DNA of 5,675 bases from Emcibacteraceae bacterium (GTDB lineage: Bacteria > Pseudomonadota > Alphaproteobacteria > Sphingomonadales > Emcibacteraceae): assembly GCA_016763335.1 (NCBI GenBank), contig JAESUD010000236.1, positions 1 through 5,675 of the forward strand, in the 5' to 3' direction. A model generated the notes under the pieces. That model had not been told where the DNA came from, ran no database searches, and saw only the letters and a list, made by a program, of their open reading frames with translations. Positions 1 to 5,675 of this stretch are shown piece after piece (positions within the stretch are counted from its first letter, which is position 1; each line of letters begins with the position of its first letter). Made by a program: the position numbers and the translations under genes.

Positions 1-972
1 AACGTTAAAGGCAAAAATACCGATGGTCACAAAACCCATATGGGCAACCGATGAATAAGCGATCAGTTTTTTCATATCTGTCTGACGTAGCGCCACAAGC
101 GACGTATAAACAATCGCAATACAGGAAAGCGTATAAATCAGCCACGCCAGTTCCTCGGACGCGACCGGGAACATGGGAAGCGAGAAACGAAGGAAACCAT
201 AACCGCCCATTTTAAGCAAGATACCCGCCAGAATAACTGAACCCGCCGTTGGTGCCTGTACATGGGCATCCGGCAGCCAAGTATGAACTGGCCACATAGG
301 CATCTTCACCGCAAACGAGGCAAAGAACGCGAGGAATAACCAAATCTGAGCATGTGGATCAAAATCGAATGCCATCAATGTCGGAATATCCGATGTTCCG
401 GCCTGCCCGTACATATAAAGCATGGCAACCAGCATCAACACAGAACCAAGAAGCGTGTAAAGAAACAGCTTATAAGCCGCATAAACACGGTTCGCGCCGC
501 CCCATACCCCGATAATCAGGAACATGGGAATAAGGCCCGCTTCAAAGAATAGATAGAAAAGCATAAGATCAAGTGAACAGAACACGCCGATCATAAAGCA
601 TTCCAAAAGCAGGAAGGCGATCATATATTCTTTAACCCGTGTCTTGATGGTTTTCCAACCGGTCAAAATACAGATCGGCATAATGAACGTGGTCAGCAAC
701 ACGAATAATATAGATATACCGTCGAGACCCATTTTATATTTAATGCCGCCGCCAAGCCATGCGGCTTCTTCAACGAATTGAAAATCGGACGTTGTTTGAT
801 CAAAGCTAAACCATAAAACCATGGAAAACAGGAATGTGGCAACTGTCGTCAGTAATGCCGCATTACGGGCATTGCGTTCAACGATTTCTTTATCGCCATT
901 GATGCTTAGAATTATTAAGACACCAAGAAGAGGTAAAAATATAATTGCCGATAATATTGGGAAATGTTCCAT
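1..972 (-). CDS. nuoM: NADH-quinone oxidoreductase subunit M, N-terminal part (runs off left edge)
   Basis: NuoM is one of the antiporter-like proton-channel subunits of the Complex I membrane arm (Proton_antipo_M family, Mrp-antiporter relatives). I translated 324 codons from ATG at 970-972 to the window edge with no stop. The family is usually near 500 residues, so roughly the N-terminal two thirds is present. Expected channel residues are visible: Glu144 in LFFEAGLIP (same position as E. coli E144), Lys223 in [20 protein letters not shown] (equivalent to K234), His230, Lys254 in ILLKMGGYG (equivalent to K265), and His311 in SSVAHMG. The [16 protein letters not shown] and [14 protein letters not shown] motifs identify NuoM rather than NuoN or NuoL. 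The protein is strongly hydrophobic, with many transmembrane helices starting at residues 5-23. It starts one base after the nuoL stop. A G-rich tract ending 6 bases upstream is the only Shine-Dalgarno candidate. The gene is truncated by the window, not broken. Confidence 0.96.
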   Translation of the reverse strand, partial: MEHFPILSAIIFLPLLGVLIILSINGDKEIVERNARNAALLTTVATFLFSMVLWFSFDQTTSDFQFVEEAAWLGGGIKYKMGLDGISILFVLLTTFIMPICILTGWKTIKTRVKEYMIAFLLLECFMIGVFCSLDLMLFYLFFEAGLIPMFLIIGVWGGANRVYAAYKLFLYTLLGSVLMLVAMLYMYGQAGTSDIPTLMAFDFDPHAQIWLFLAFFASFAVKMPMWPVHTWLPDAHVQAPTAGSVILAGILLKMGGYGFLRFSLPMFPVASEELAWLIYTLSCIAIVYTSLVALRQTDMKKLIAYSSVAHMGFVTIGIFAFNV

Positions 973-973
973 T

Positions 974-2905
974 TTACACCCCCCCCACTACAAACCAGGT
1001 GACAAAGGCAGATAGCCCGATCAACATGGCAAAGGCGTAATGATATAAATAACCTGATTGGAGGTTTCTGAATTTACCTGCAACATTTTGAACCGCTGCC
1101 GAAACACCATCTGGGCCGTAGCGATCAATAATATCTTCGTCGCCACGTTTCCATAAAAATTGGCCAAGCCACATAGACGGTCGAATAAAGATAAAGTCGT
1201 AAATCTCGTCAAAATACCATTTATTGAATGACATCGCATGAGCAAAACGGAATGTTCTAACAAATTTACCCGGCATATCAGGTTGTTTGATATAGAAATA
1301 CCAAGCCGTTGCAAAACCGATCACCATCGCGACAAAGGGTGAATAAACAACCCAAGTCGGGACATGATGCGCTGCTTCCATAACATTTTCACCGATTAAG
1401 AATAATGAACCGGCCCAGAAATCTTCATAATGATGACCAATGAAATATTCGCTAAATACACCACCGGCAATAACGGCGCCAAGTGCAAGCACATAAAGCG
1501 GGATCAACATAACCTGCGGACTTTCATGGACATGATCCTGAACTTCTTTACTGGCACGGCTTTTTCCAAAGAAAGTCATAAACATAAGACGCCATGAATA
1601 GAAAGACGTCATAAGCGCCGCAAGAATACCCATTACAAAGGCATAACCGGCAATCGACGATTCAGAAGCAAATGCCGCTTCAATGATCATATCTTTTGAG
1701 AAGTAACCCGAAAGAAACGGAAAGCCCGTTAGAGCAAGAGTACCAATAGTCATCATCCAGAATGTCACCGGAATTTTCTTACGGAGGCCGCCCATGTTAC
1801 GCATATCCTGTTCATCAGAACTGGCATGGATCACAGAACCCGACCCGAGGAATAACAACGCTTTAAAGAACGCATGCGTAAACAGATGGAATATCGCCGC
1901 ACCATATGCGCCAATACCAAGTGCGAAAAACATATAACCAAGCTGTGAACAGGTGGAATAAGCAATGACCCGTTTAATATCAAACTGTGACATACCAACC
2001 GTAGCCGCAAAAAATGCAGTTGATGCACCAATGATACACACCACTTCCATAGCCACAGGAGCATATTCAAATAACGGCGAACAACGTGCCACCAAAAACA
2101 CACCCGCCGTCACCATTGTTGCGGCATGGATCAGCGCAGACACGGGGGTCGGGCCTTCCATCGCATCGGGAAGCCAAGTATGAAGCCCAAGCTGAGCCGA
2201 TTTACCCATGGCACCAATGAATAGCAAAATACAAATGGTCGTCAGTAGGTCGAGTTCCATACCGAGAAAATGAATTGATTTATCGCTATATGATCCCACA
2301 TCGGCAAACACCACGGCGAAATCGGCACTGCCGAATGTCATAAATATTGCGAAAATACCAAGGGCAAAACCAAAGTCACCAACCCGGTTTACCACAAATG
2401 CTTTAATGGCAGCGGCGCAGGCAGATGGTTTTTTATACCAAAAACCAATGAGTAGGTATGACGCAAGGCCAACCCCTTCCCAGCCGAAGAACATTTGAAC
2501 AAAGTTATCCGATGTCACAAGCATCAACATGGCAAATGTAAACAGTGATAAATAAGACATAAAGCGCGGAATATGTTCATCATGGCTCATATAGCCAACA
2601 CTATAAATATGAACAAGACATGATACCGTATTAACAACAACCAGCATAACGACAGTCAAACTATCAATTTGCAAAGCCCAGTTCACATTAAAATCACCGG
2701 ATACAATCCAGCTTAGAACCTGTACATGCACAGAATGATCACCCGGGGCCATTGCCACTTGATAAAAAGCAACCCATGAAAGTACTGCCGACACGACAAG
2801 CGCGCCGCAGGTCACGACTTGTGAACCACGATCACCTAGCTGTTTGCCGAATAATCCGGCAATCAGTGCAGCAAGTAAGGGGAGGAAGACAATTGTCTGA
2901 TACAT
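974..2905 (-). CDS. nuoL: NADH-quinone oxidoreductase subunit L
   Basis: NuoL is the distal antiporter-like subunit of Complex I. It pumps protons and carries the long lateral helix that runs along the membrane arm. The protein is 643 residues, typical for the family. The start [14 protein letters not shown] resembles known NuoL N-termini. Key residues line up with E. coli: Glu143 in FFGWEGVGL (E144), Asp177 in NRVGDFGF (D178), Lys235 in [21 protein letters not shown] (K229), His260 in [10 protein letters not shown] (H254), His340 and His344, Lys348 in [11 protein letters not shown] (K342), and Lys404-Asp405 in GYFSKD (K399-D400). The C-terminal part has the NuoL-specific [16 protein letters not shown] segment at 561-576, in the region linked to the lateral helix, followed by a final transmembrane helix at about 622-641. 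The gene starts 7 bases after nuoK and ends 1 base before nuoM. Its last codons contain a run of eight G. Confidence 0.98.
   Translation of the reverse strand: MYQTIVFLPLLAALIAGLFGKQLGDRGSQVVTCGALVVSAVLSWVAFYQVAMAPGDHSVHVQVLSWIVSGDFNVNWALQIDSLTVVMLVVVNTVSCLVHIYSVGYMSHDEHIPRFMSYLSLFTFAMLMLVTSDNFVQMFFGWEGVGLASYLLIGFWYKKPSACAAAIKAFVVNRVGDFGFALGIFAIFMTFGSADFAVVFADVGSYSDKSIHFLGMELDLLTTICILLFIGAMGKSAQLGLHTWLPDAMEGPTPVSALIHAATMVTAGVFLVARCSPLFEYAPVAMEVVCIIGASTAFFAATVGMSQFDIKRVIAYSTCSQLGYMFFALGIGAYGAAIFHLFTHAFFKALLFLGSGSVIHASSDEQDMRNMGGLRKKIPVTFWMMTIGTLALTGFPFLSGYFSKDMIIEAAFASESSIAGYAFVMGILAALMTSFYSWRLMFMTFFGKSRASKEVQDHVHESPQVMLIPLYVLALGAVIAGGVFSEYFIGHHYEDFWAGSLFLIGENVMEAAHHVPTWVVYSPFVAMVIGFATAWYFYIKQPDMPGKFVRTFRFAHAMSFNKWYFDEIYDFIFIRPSMWLGQFLWKRGDEDIIDRYGPDGVSAAVQNVAGKFRNLQSGYLYHYAFAMLIGLSAFVTWFVVGGV
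979..986 (-). promoter_or_regulatory. G8 tract at nuoL 3' end, candidate ribosome binding site for nuoM
   Basis: On the coding strand eight consecutive G span the last codons of nuoL (Val-Gly-Gly-Val-stop). The tract ends 6 bases before the nuoM ATG, at Shine-Dalgarno distance. There is no other purine-rich anti-SD match, so ribosomes probably use this tract, or reinitiate from the nuoL stop one base away. It is also the longest G/C homopolymer I noticed in the window, and so a candidate site for slippage or base-calling error. The role as a ribosome binding site is inferred from position only. Confidence 0.5.
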
Positions 2906-2912
2906 TTTTTTA

Positions 2913-3224
2913 TTACCCTTTCATCAGATGAATGTCTTCAACCGCGATCGACCCTCGATTACGGAAATAAACCACCAGAATGGCTAATCCGATTGAGGCC
3001 TCGGCGGCTGCAACGGTTAATATAAGCATGGTAAAAATCTGCCCGACCATATCACCCATATAGGATGAGAAGGCAACGAGGTTAATATTCACGGCCAGTA
3101 AAATCAGTTCCACAGATAGCAGAATGATAATCACATTCTTACGGTTAAGGAATATACCAAAAACGCCTAGCGTGAAAAGCATAGCGGCGACCGTTAGGTA
3201 ATGTTCAATTCCAATTTCTAACAT
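2913..3224 (-). CDS. nuoK: NADH-quinone oxidoreductase subunit K
   Basis: NuoK is a small membrane subunit of Complex I, related to MrpC and mitochondrial ND4L, and part of the proton path linking NuoH/J to the antiporter subunits. I chose the ATG at 3222-3224, giving 103 residues beginning [13 protein letters not shown]. This matches the family length of about 100 and its N-terminus, and an AGGGA lies 7 bases upstream. A longer reading with upstream ATGs would add 43 residues translated from nuoJ in another frame and is not credible. Three transmembrane helices lie at about 9-26, 30-52 and 62-86. The two buried glutamates are present: Glu39 in LLSVELILL (E. coli E36) and Glu75 in [11 protein letters not shown] (E. 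coli E72). The tail [15 protein letters not shown] is typical of alphaproteobacteria. It ends with two in-frame TAA stops in tandem, 7 bases before nuoL. Confidence 0.97.
   Translation of the reverse strand: MLEIGIEHYLTVAAMLFTLGVFGIFLNRKNVIIILLSVELILLAVNINLVAFSSYMGDMVGQIFTMLILTVAAAEASIGLAILVVYFRNRGSIAVEDIHLMKG
2916..2921 (-). promoter_or_regulatory. ribosome binding site of nuoL (AAAGGG, within nuoK end)
   Basis: AAAGGG on the coding strand encodes the final Lys-Gly of nuoK, is followed at once by the nuoK stop, and lies 10 bases from the nuoL ATG across an A-rich spacer. It is a modest Shine-Dalgarno match. Its position inside the preceding gene suggests nuoL translation is coupled to termination on nuoK. 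Confidence 0.5.
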
Positions 3225-3231
3225 CTTTTTT

Positions 3232-3236
3232 TCCCT
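3232..3236 (-). promoter_or_regulatory. ribosome binding site of nuoK, overlapping the nuoJ stop codon
   Basis: AGGGA on the coding strand begins with the last two bases of the nuoJ TAG stop and lies 7 bases, almost all A, before the nuoK ATG at 3222-3224. This site decides the nuoK start, because the ATGs farther upstream are inside nuoJ. Confidence 0.65.
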
Positions 3237-3846
3237 ATATCCCTTGACCTGGTTTAACATCGACCGCTTCAAATGCTTCATGGCGACGACGACGAACCTG
3301 TTTACCGATATCCTGTTTTTTAACACCGGTGCGTTTTCTATGAGTAAGAACAATTGCCCCGATCATCGCCACAAGCAAGATCAGACCCGCAAGTTGGAAC
3401 AGGAATATATAATCCGTATATAAAATACTGCCGATTGCCGCGGTGTTGCTAACTTCGTTAACGGGCGGTGTTGCGGCCGTAATCGTGCTTGCAATGCCGT
3501 CCGTCATGCTCCACCCGCCGGCGATTACAGCCATTTCAACGGGCAAAATAAATCCTATCAGTAACCCGACAGGCAAATAATCCTGAACCCCTTTGCGAAG
3601 TTCTGTGAAGTTTATATCGAGCATCATCACCACGAATAGGAACATCACCGCAACCGCGCCCACATAAACAATAACCAAAATCATTGCAACAAATTCAGCG
3701 CCAAGCAGAACAAAAAGCCCTGCGGCATTAAAAAACGCCAAAATCAGGAACAATACGGAATGGACTGGATTTTTACTAAAAACCACCATTATCGCTGATC
3801 CGATAAGGATCGTCGCAAATATATAAAAACAAATTGCTATTATCAT
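3235..3846 (-). CDS. nuoJ: NADH-quinone oxidoreductase subunit J
   Basis: NuoJ (mitochondrial ND6 counterpart) is a membrane subunit of Complex I. Its third helix is known in the family to switch conformation during turnover, connecting quinone chemistry in NuoH to the proton channels. The protein is 203 residues, a normal length. Five transmembrane helices are apparent at about 2-22, 29-49, 53-75, 90-110 and 145-167. The diagnostic third-helix motif is [20 protein letters not shown], with the conserved tyrosine at Tyr61 (near E. coli Y59). A polar loop at about 111-140, rich in Thr, Ala and Pro, separates helices 4 and 5. The tail from about 168 to 203 is basic and hydrophilic ([14 protein letters not shown] then RRRR), as is common in alphaproteobacterial NuoJ. 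It starts 12 bases after nuoI, with AGAGGA upstream, and ends 10 bases before nuoK. Confidence 0.96.
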   Translation of the reverse strand: MIIAICFYIFATILIGSAIMVVFSKNPVHSVLFLILAFFNAAGLFVLLGAEFVAMILVIVYVGAVAVMFLFVVMMLDINFTELRKGVQDYLPVGLLIGFILPVEMAVIAGGWSMTDGIASTITAATPPVNEVSNTAAIGSILYTDYIFLFQLAGLILLVAMIGAIVLTHRKRTGVKKQDIGKQVRRRRHEAFEAVDVKPGQGI

Positions 3847-3854
3847 TTCATTTT

Positions 3855-3860
3855 TCCTCT
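3855..3860 (-). promoter_or_regulatory. ribosome binding site of nuoJ, overlapping the nuoI stop codon
   Basis: AGAGGA on the coding strand begins within the nuoI TAG stop and lies 8 bases before the nuoJ ATG at 3844-3846. Another ATG sits 6 bases upstream of the chosen start, but it is followed by one codon and then TGA, so it cannot be the gene start. Confidence 0.65.
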
Positions 3861-4347
3861 ATCGGTACGGCGCATCAAGCTCGATATTAAGCGCGAGCTG
3901 ACGTTCCCAACGATCACCGTTATCCAAAAGTTTTTCTTTATCATAAAGAAGTTCTTCCCTTGTTTCGGTGGCATATTCAAAATTTGGCCCTTCCACGATG
4001 GCTTCTACCGGGCAGGCTTCCTGACAATAACCACAATAAATACATTTGGTCATGTCAATATCGTAACGTGTGGTGCGGCGCGTGCCATCATCACGGATAT
4101 CCGCTTCGATGGTTATTGCCTGCGCCGGGCATATTGCCTCACACAATTTACAAGCAATGCAACGTTCTTCACCATTTTCATAACGGCGAAGCGCATGCTC
4201 GCCTCTAAACCTCGGGCTTAAAGGGCCCTTTTCATGAGGATTGTTTATCGTTACTTTTTTCTTGAAGAAATATTTCAGCGTAAGCGCCATTCCCTTAACA
4301 AATTCGGTCAGGAAAATCGTTCGTGCTGCGTGATCTAAAAATGCCAT
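3859..4347 (-). CDS. nuoI: NADH-quinone oxidoreductase subunit I, 2x[4Fe-4S] ferredoxin-like
   Basis: NuoI (mitochondrial TYKY/NDUFS8) carries the two [4Fe-4S] clusters N6a and N6b, which pass electrons from NuoG toward cluster N2 in NuoB and then quinone. It sits at the junction of the peripheral and membrane arms. The protein is 162 residues, the usual alphaproteobacterial length. An amphipathic N-terminal segment (about 1-30, ending [20 protein letters not shown]) lies on the membrane. Two classic ferredoxin motifs follow: Cys63, 66, 69, 73 in [12 protein letters not shown] and Cys102, 105, 108, 112 in [12 protein letters not shown]. All eight ligands are intact. The segment [20 protein letters not shown] and the following NGDRWE are very close to the mitochondrial type as I remember it. 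The gene starts 11 bases after nuoH with a strong AGGAG site and is followed 12 bases later by nuoJ. Confidence 0.98.
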   Translation of the reverse strand: MAFLDHAARTIFLTEFVKGMALTLKYFFKKKVTINNPHEKGPLSPRFRGEHALRRYENGEERCIACKLCEAICPAQAITIEADIRDDGTRRTTRYDIDMTKCIYCGYCQEACPVEAIVEGPNFEYATETREELLYDKEKLLDNGDRWERQLALNIELDAPYR

Positions 4348-4355
4348 TATTTAAT

Positions 4356-4360
4356 CTCCT
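4356..4360 (-). promoter_or_regulatory. ribosome binding site of nuoI (AGGAG), overlapping the nuoH stop codon
   Basis: AGGAG on the coding strand begins with the last two bases of the nuoH TAG stop and stands 8 bases before the nuoI ATG. It is the best Shine-Dalgarno match in the window and supports the chosen nuoI start. Confidence 0.8.
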
Positions 4361-5423
4361 AACTCGCAAATTTGCAAAAAAAGACGAGATAACCCGACGT
4401 TAAAACAACCCAAATAAGGGACACTGGTAAAAATACTTTCCATCCAAGACGCATCAATTGATCGTAACGATAACGCGGTACAGACGCCTTGATCCATGCA
4501 AAACAGAAGAAGAAGAAGAACATTTTACCAAAAAACCAGATAAATCCTGGGATCATATAAAGTGGTTCCCAATCAATGATCGGTAGCCATCCACCAAAGA
4601 ACAGGATGCTCATCAATCCGCACATCAGGATAATAGTGGCATATTCCCCGAGATAGAATAGAGCCATAGACATGGATGAATATTCAATCTGGAACCCGGC
4701 GACGATTTCTTCTTCCGCTTCGGGAAGGTCAAACGGCGTACGGTTTGTTTCCGCAAGCGCCGAGATGAAAAAGATGAAAAACATTGGCATCAACCCCGTA
4801 AAGAAAAAGCCGTTAAAGCCAAACATTACGTTCTTCTGAGCAAGGACAATATCTGTCAAGTTAAGTGATCCTACACAAAGCAGCACACTAACAAGCACAA
4901 AACCGATTGAAACTTCATAAGATATCATTTGCGCTGCACTACGCATTGCACCAAGGAAGGCATAACGCGAATTTGACGCCCAACCAGCAATGATAATGCC
5001 GTAAACAGCCAGTGATGAAACTGCAAAAAGGTAAAGAATACCGACATTTAAGTCCGATACCACAACCCCTTCATCAAACGGAATAACCGCCCAACCAACC
5101 AAGCCGAATATCAGGCTAAGGCCCGGTGCGAGAAGGAATAAAAATTTATTGGCTCCTGCCGGAATAATGGTTTCTTTAAGAAAAACTTTAAGACCGTCAG
5201 CAAATGATTGCATCAAACCGAACGGGCCCACAACGTTTGGCCCCTTGCGAAGATGAATAGCCGCCCACACTTTACGGTCAACGTAAACAATCATTGCCAC
5301 TGCGAGCAAAACCGGAAGTGCTACCAATAATACATTGGCAAGCGTACCAAATGTAAGGATCGCCCATTCGGGCATCTGATAGCCAAAGGCCCAGTTCATG
5401 AATATGTCAATATACTTACCCAT
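4359..5423 (-). CDS. nuoH: NADH-quinone oxidoreductase subunit H
   Basis: NuoH (mitochondrial ND1) is the membrane subunit that forms much of the quinone-binding chamber and the first part of the proton path, at the heel of Complex I. I chose ATG at 5421-5423, giving 354 residues beginning [13 protein letters not shown], because AGGA lies 4 bases upstream and the length fits the family. A start 12 codons farther upstream gives a polar leader ([11 protein letters not shown]) lying wholly inside nuoG and lacks family support. Hallmarks: [19 protein letters not shown] at 49-67, [14 protein letters not shown] at 71-84, the acidic loop [20 protein letters not shown] at 224-243 followed by QIEYSSM, and [19 protein letters not shown] at 315-333. 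About eight transmembrane helices are expected. Five consecutive Phe (302-306) are encoded by a perfect TTC repeat. The gene overlaps the nuoG end by 8 bases. Confidence 0.97.
   Translation of the reverse strand: MGKYIDIFMNWAFGYQMPEWAILTFGTLANVLLVALPVLLAVAMIVYVDRKVWAAIHLRKGPNVVGPFGLMQSFADGLKVFLKETIIPAGANKFLFLLAPGLSLIFGLVGWAVIPFDEGVVVSDLNVGILYLFAVSSLAVYGIIIAGWASNSRYAFLGAMRSAAQMISYEVSIGFVLVSVLLCVGSLNLTDIVLAQKNVMFGFNGFFFTGLMPMFFIFFISALAETNRTPFDLPEAEEEIVAGFQIEYSSMSMALFYLGEYATIILMCGLMSILFFGGWLPIIDWEPLYMIPGFIWFFGKMFFFFFCFAWIKASVPRYRYDQLMRLGWKVFLPVSLIWVVLTSGYLVFFCKFAS
4506..4520 (-). repeat. (TTC)5 trinucleotide repeat inside nuoH
   Basis: The plus strand reads GAA five times in perfect tandem. On the coding strand this is five TTC codons for Phe302-306 of NuoH, within a transmembrane helix before the [12 protein letters not shown] motif. 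Other NuoH proteins are also aromatic and hydrophobic here, so the amino acids are unremarkable. The uniform use of one codon is what makes a DNA repeat. A change of one unit would keep the frame and only alter helix length. Confidence 0.9.
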
Positions 5424-5675
5424 TGGTTCCTGTTGCTCCCTGTGTTTGATTGGCACCATTCATTGCATCGCGACACTCGGCCATGGTCTCGGAAGACCTT
5501 GCAATGGGGTTCGTTCCATAAAAATCTAAGATCGCTAATTCAAAACCGTCTTTTGAGATTTTACCAGCGACACCAATATCAGCCCATGCAGCGTTCGGTT
5601 TTTGGTCAAGCACGGCAAAATGCGGATATTCACTGCACATGGCATTACGTAAGTTTGCAATATCATCAAACCCAA
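5416..5675 (-). CDS. nuoG: NADH-quinone oxidoreductase subunit G, C-terminal end (runs off right edge)
   Basis: This is the last 85 codons plus stop of an open frame entering from the right edge. NuoG is the large iron-sulfur subunit of the peripheral arm (molybdopterin-oxidoreductase-like fold) that takes electrons from NuoE/F. The visible tail has no cluster ligands. The identification rests on the motif [20 protein letters not shown], close to the NuoG C-terminus I recall from alphaproteobacteria (DFYLTNPIARAS-MAEC), on the upstream segment [17 protein letters not shown], and on the place directly before nuoH. The frame is open beyond the Met at 5638-5640, with upstream codons reading [11 protein letters not shown], so that Met is internal and not the start. 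The final residues are rich in Gly, Asn, Gln and Thr ([14 protein letters not shown]), a variable and probably unstructured end. The stop TAA at 5416-5418 lies inside nuoH. Confidence 0.9.
   Translation of the reverse strand, partial: GFDDIANLRNAMCSEYPHFAVLDQKPNAAWADIGVAGKISKDGFELAILDFYGTNPIARSSETMAECRDAMNGANQTQGATGTNG
5427..5431 (-). promoter_or_regulatory. ribosome binding site of nuoH, inside nuoG
   Basis: AGGAA on the coding strand lies just upstream of the ATG at 5421-5423, within the last codons of nuoG (AGGA is 4 bases from the ATG, slightly close). A second purine run, AGGGAG at 5436-5441, is 12 bases away and could also contribute. These sites favour the 354-residue NuoH start over the longer one. 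Their position within nuoG suggests coupled translation. Confidence 0.6.

Larger units (their letters stand above)
1..5675 (-). other. nuo operon segment (nuoG'-H-I-J-K-L-M'), Complex I
   Basis: Seven consecutive genes lie on one strand in the conserved nuoGHIJKLM order. Gaps are 1 to 12 bases, and nuoG and nuoH overlap by 8 bases. This spacing implies one polycistronic message and coupled translation. Neither operon end is in view: nuoG continues past the right edge and nuoM past the left. The promoter is expected upstream of nuoA, outside the window. No gap is long enough for an internal promoter outside coding sequence, and no terminator hairpin was seen between genes. There are no non-coding stretches above about 12 bases. 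Confidence 0.95.

Noticed and set aside
352..552. Short plus-strand open frame antisense to nuoM, with similar ones at 821-1015 and 1965-2183
   Set aside because: All are under 75 codons, antisense to conserved nuoM or nuoL sequence, and show no recognisable protein family. No reason to think they are translated.
1021..1314. Open frame of 97 codons on the minus strand inside nuoL
   Set aside because: It is an alternative frame of nuoL with no recognisable domain, while the nuoL frame is conserved across its whole length.
1831..2103. Open frame of 90 codons on the minus strand inside nuoL
   Set aside because: It overlaps the conserved channel core of nuoL in another frame, and its Trp/Leu/Val-rich composition looks like a frame-shifted membrane protein.
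2913..3353. A 146-residue version of NuoK starting at an upstream ATG
   Set aside because: The extra 43 residues come from the nuoJ C-terminal coding region read in another frame. NuoK proteins are about 100 residues, and a Shine-Dalgarno site sits directly before the ATG at 3222-3224.
3960..4208. Open frame of 82 codons on the plus strand, antisense to nuoI
   Set aside because: It is a mirror of the cysteine-rich nuoI coding region, with no recognisable motif, and lies wholly within a conserved gene.
1..5675. Possibility of an undescribed system or inserted accessory gene
   Set aside because: Every base is accounted for by the canonical nuoG-M gene order with gaps of 12 bases or fewer. No inserted gene, mobile element or repeat array is present.

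Overview
The window is a single block of respiratory-chain genes, all on the minus strand. It is the middle of a nuo operon, which encodes the proton-pumping NADH:quinone oxidoreductase (Complex I, NDH-1). In transcription order, from the right end to the left, it holds the nuoG 3' end, nuoH, nuoI, nuoJ, nuoK, nuoL, and nuoM, which runs off the left edge. This is the standard nuoG-H-I-J-K-L-M order. Coding density is nearly complete: every junction is between an 8-base overlap and a 12-base gap. There is no room for extra genes, and I see no tRNA, mobile element, CRISPR array, internal promoter or terminator.

The organism is most likely an alphaproteobacterium. NuoI closely resembles the alphaproteobacterial/mitochondrial TYKY (NDUFS8) type, NuoK ends in the alphaproteobacterial-style NRGSIAVED...MKG tail, and the NuoG tail ([16 protein letters not shown]) also fits that group. 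By eye the base composition is only moderately GC, with many A/T-ending codons, so it is not one of the very GC-rich alphaproteobacteria. I cannot name the genus from this sequence.

The genes encode the membrane arm and its link to the peripheral arm. NuoG (NADH-side iron-sulfur subunit) and NuoI (two [4Fe-4S] clusters, N6a and N6b) carry electrons toward quinone. NuoH forms the quinone-entry membrane subunit. NuoJ and NuoK link it to the antiporter-like proton channels NuoL and NuoM. The ion-path residues expected in NuoH, K, L and the visible part of NuoM are present, so this looks like a functional enzyme with no broken gene.

The more notable details are at gene junctions. Shine-Dalgarno sequences repeatedly overlap or abut the stop codon of the preceding gene. 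A run of eight G at the end of nuoL lies one short step from nuoM, in such a way that losing one G would fuse the two antiporter subunits in frame. I found no sign of a previously undescribed system.
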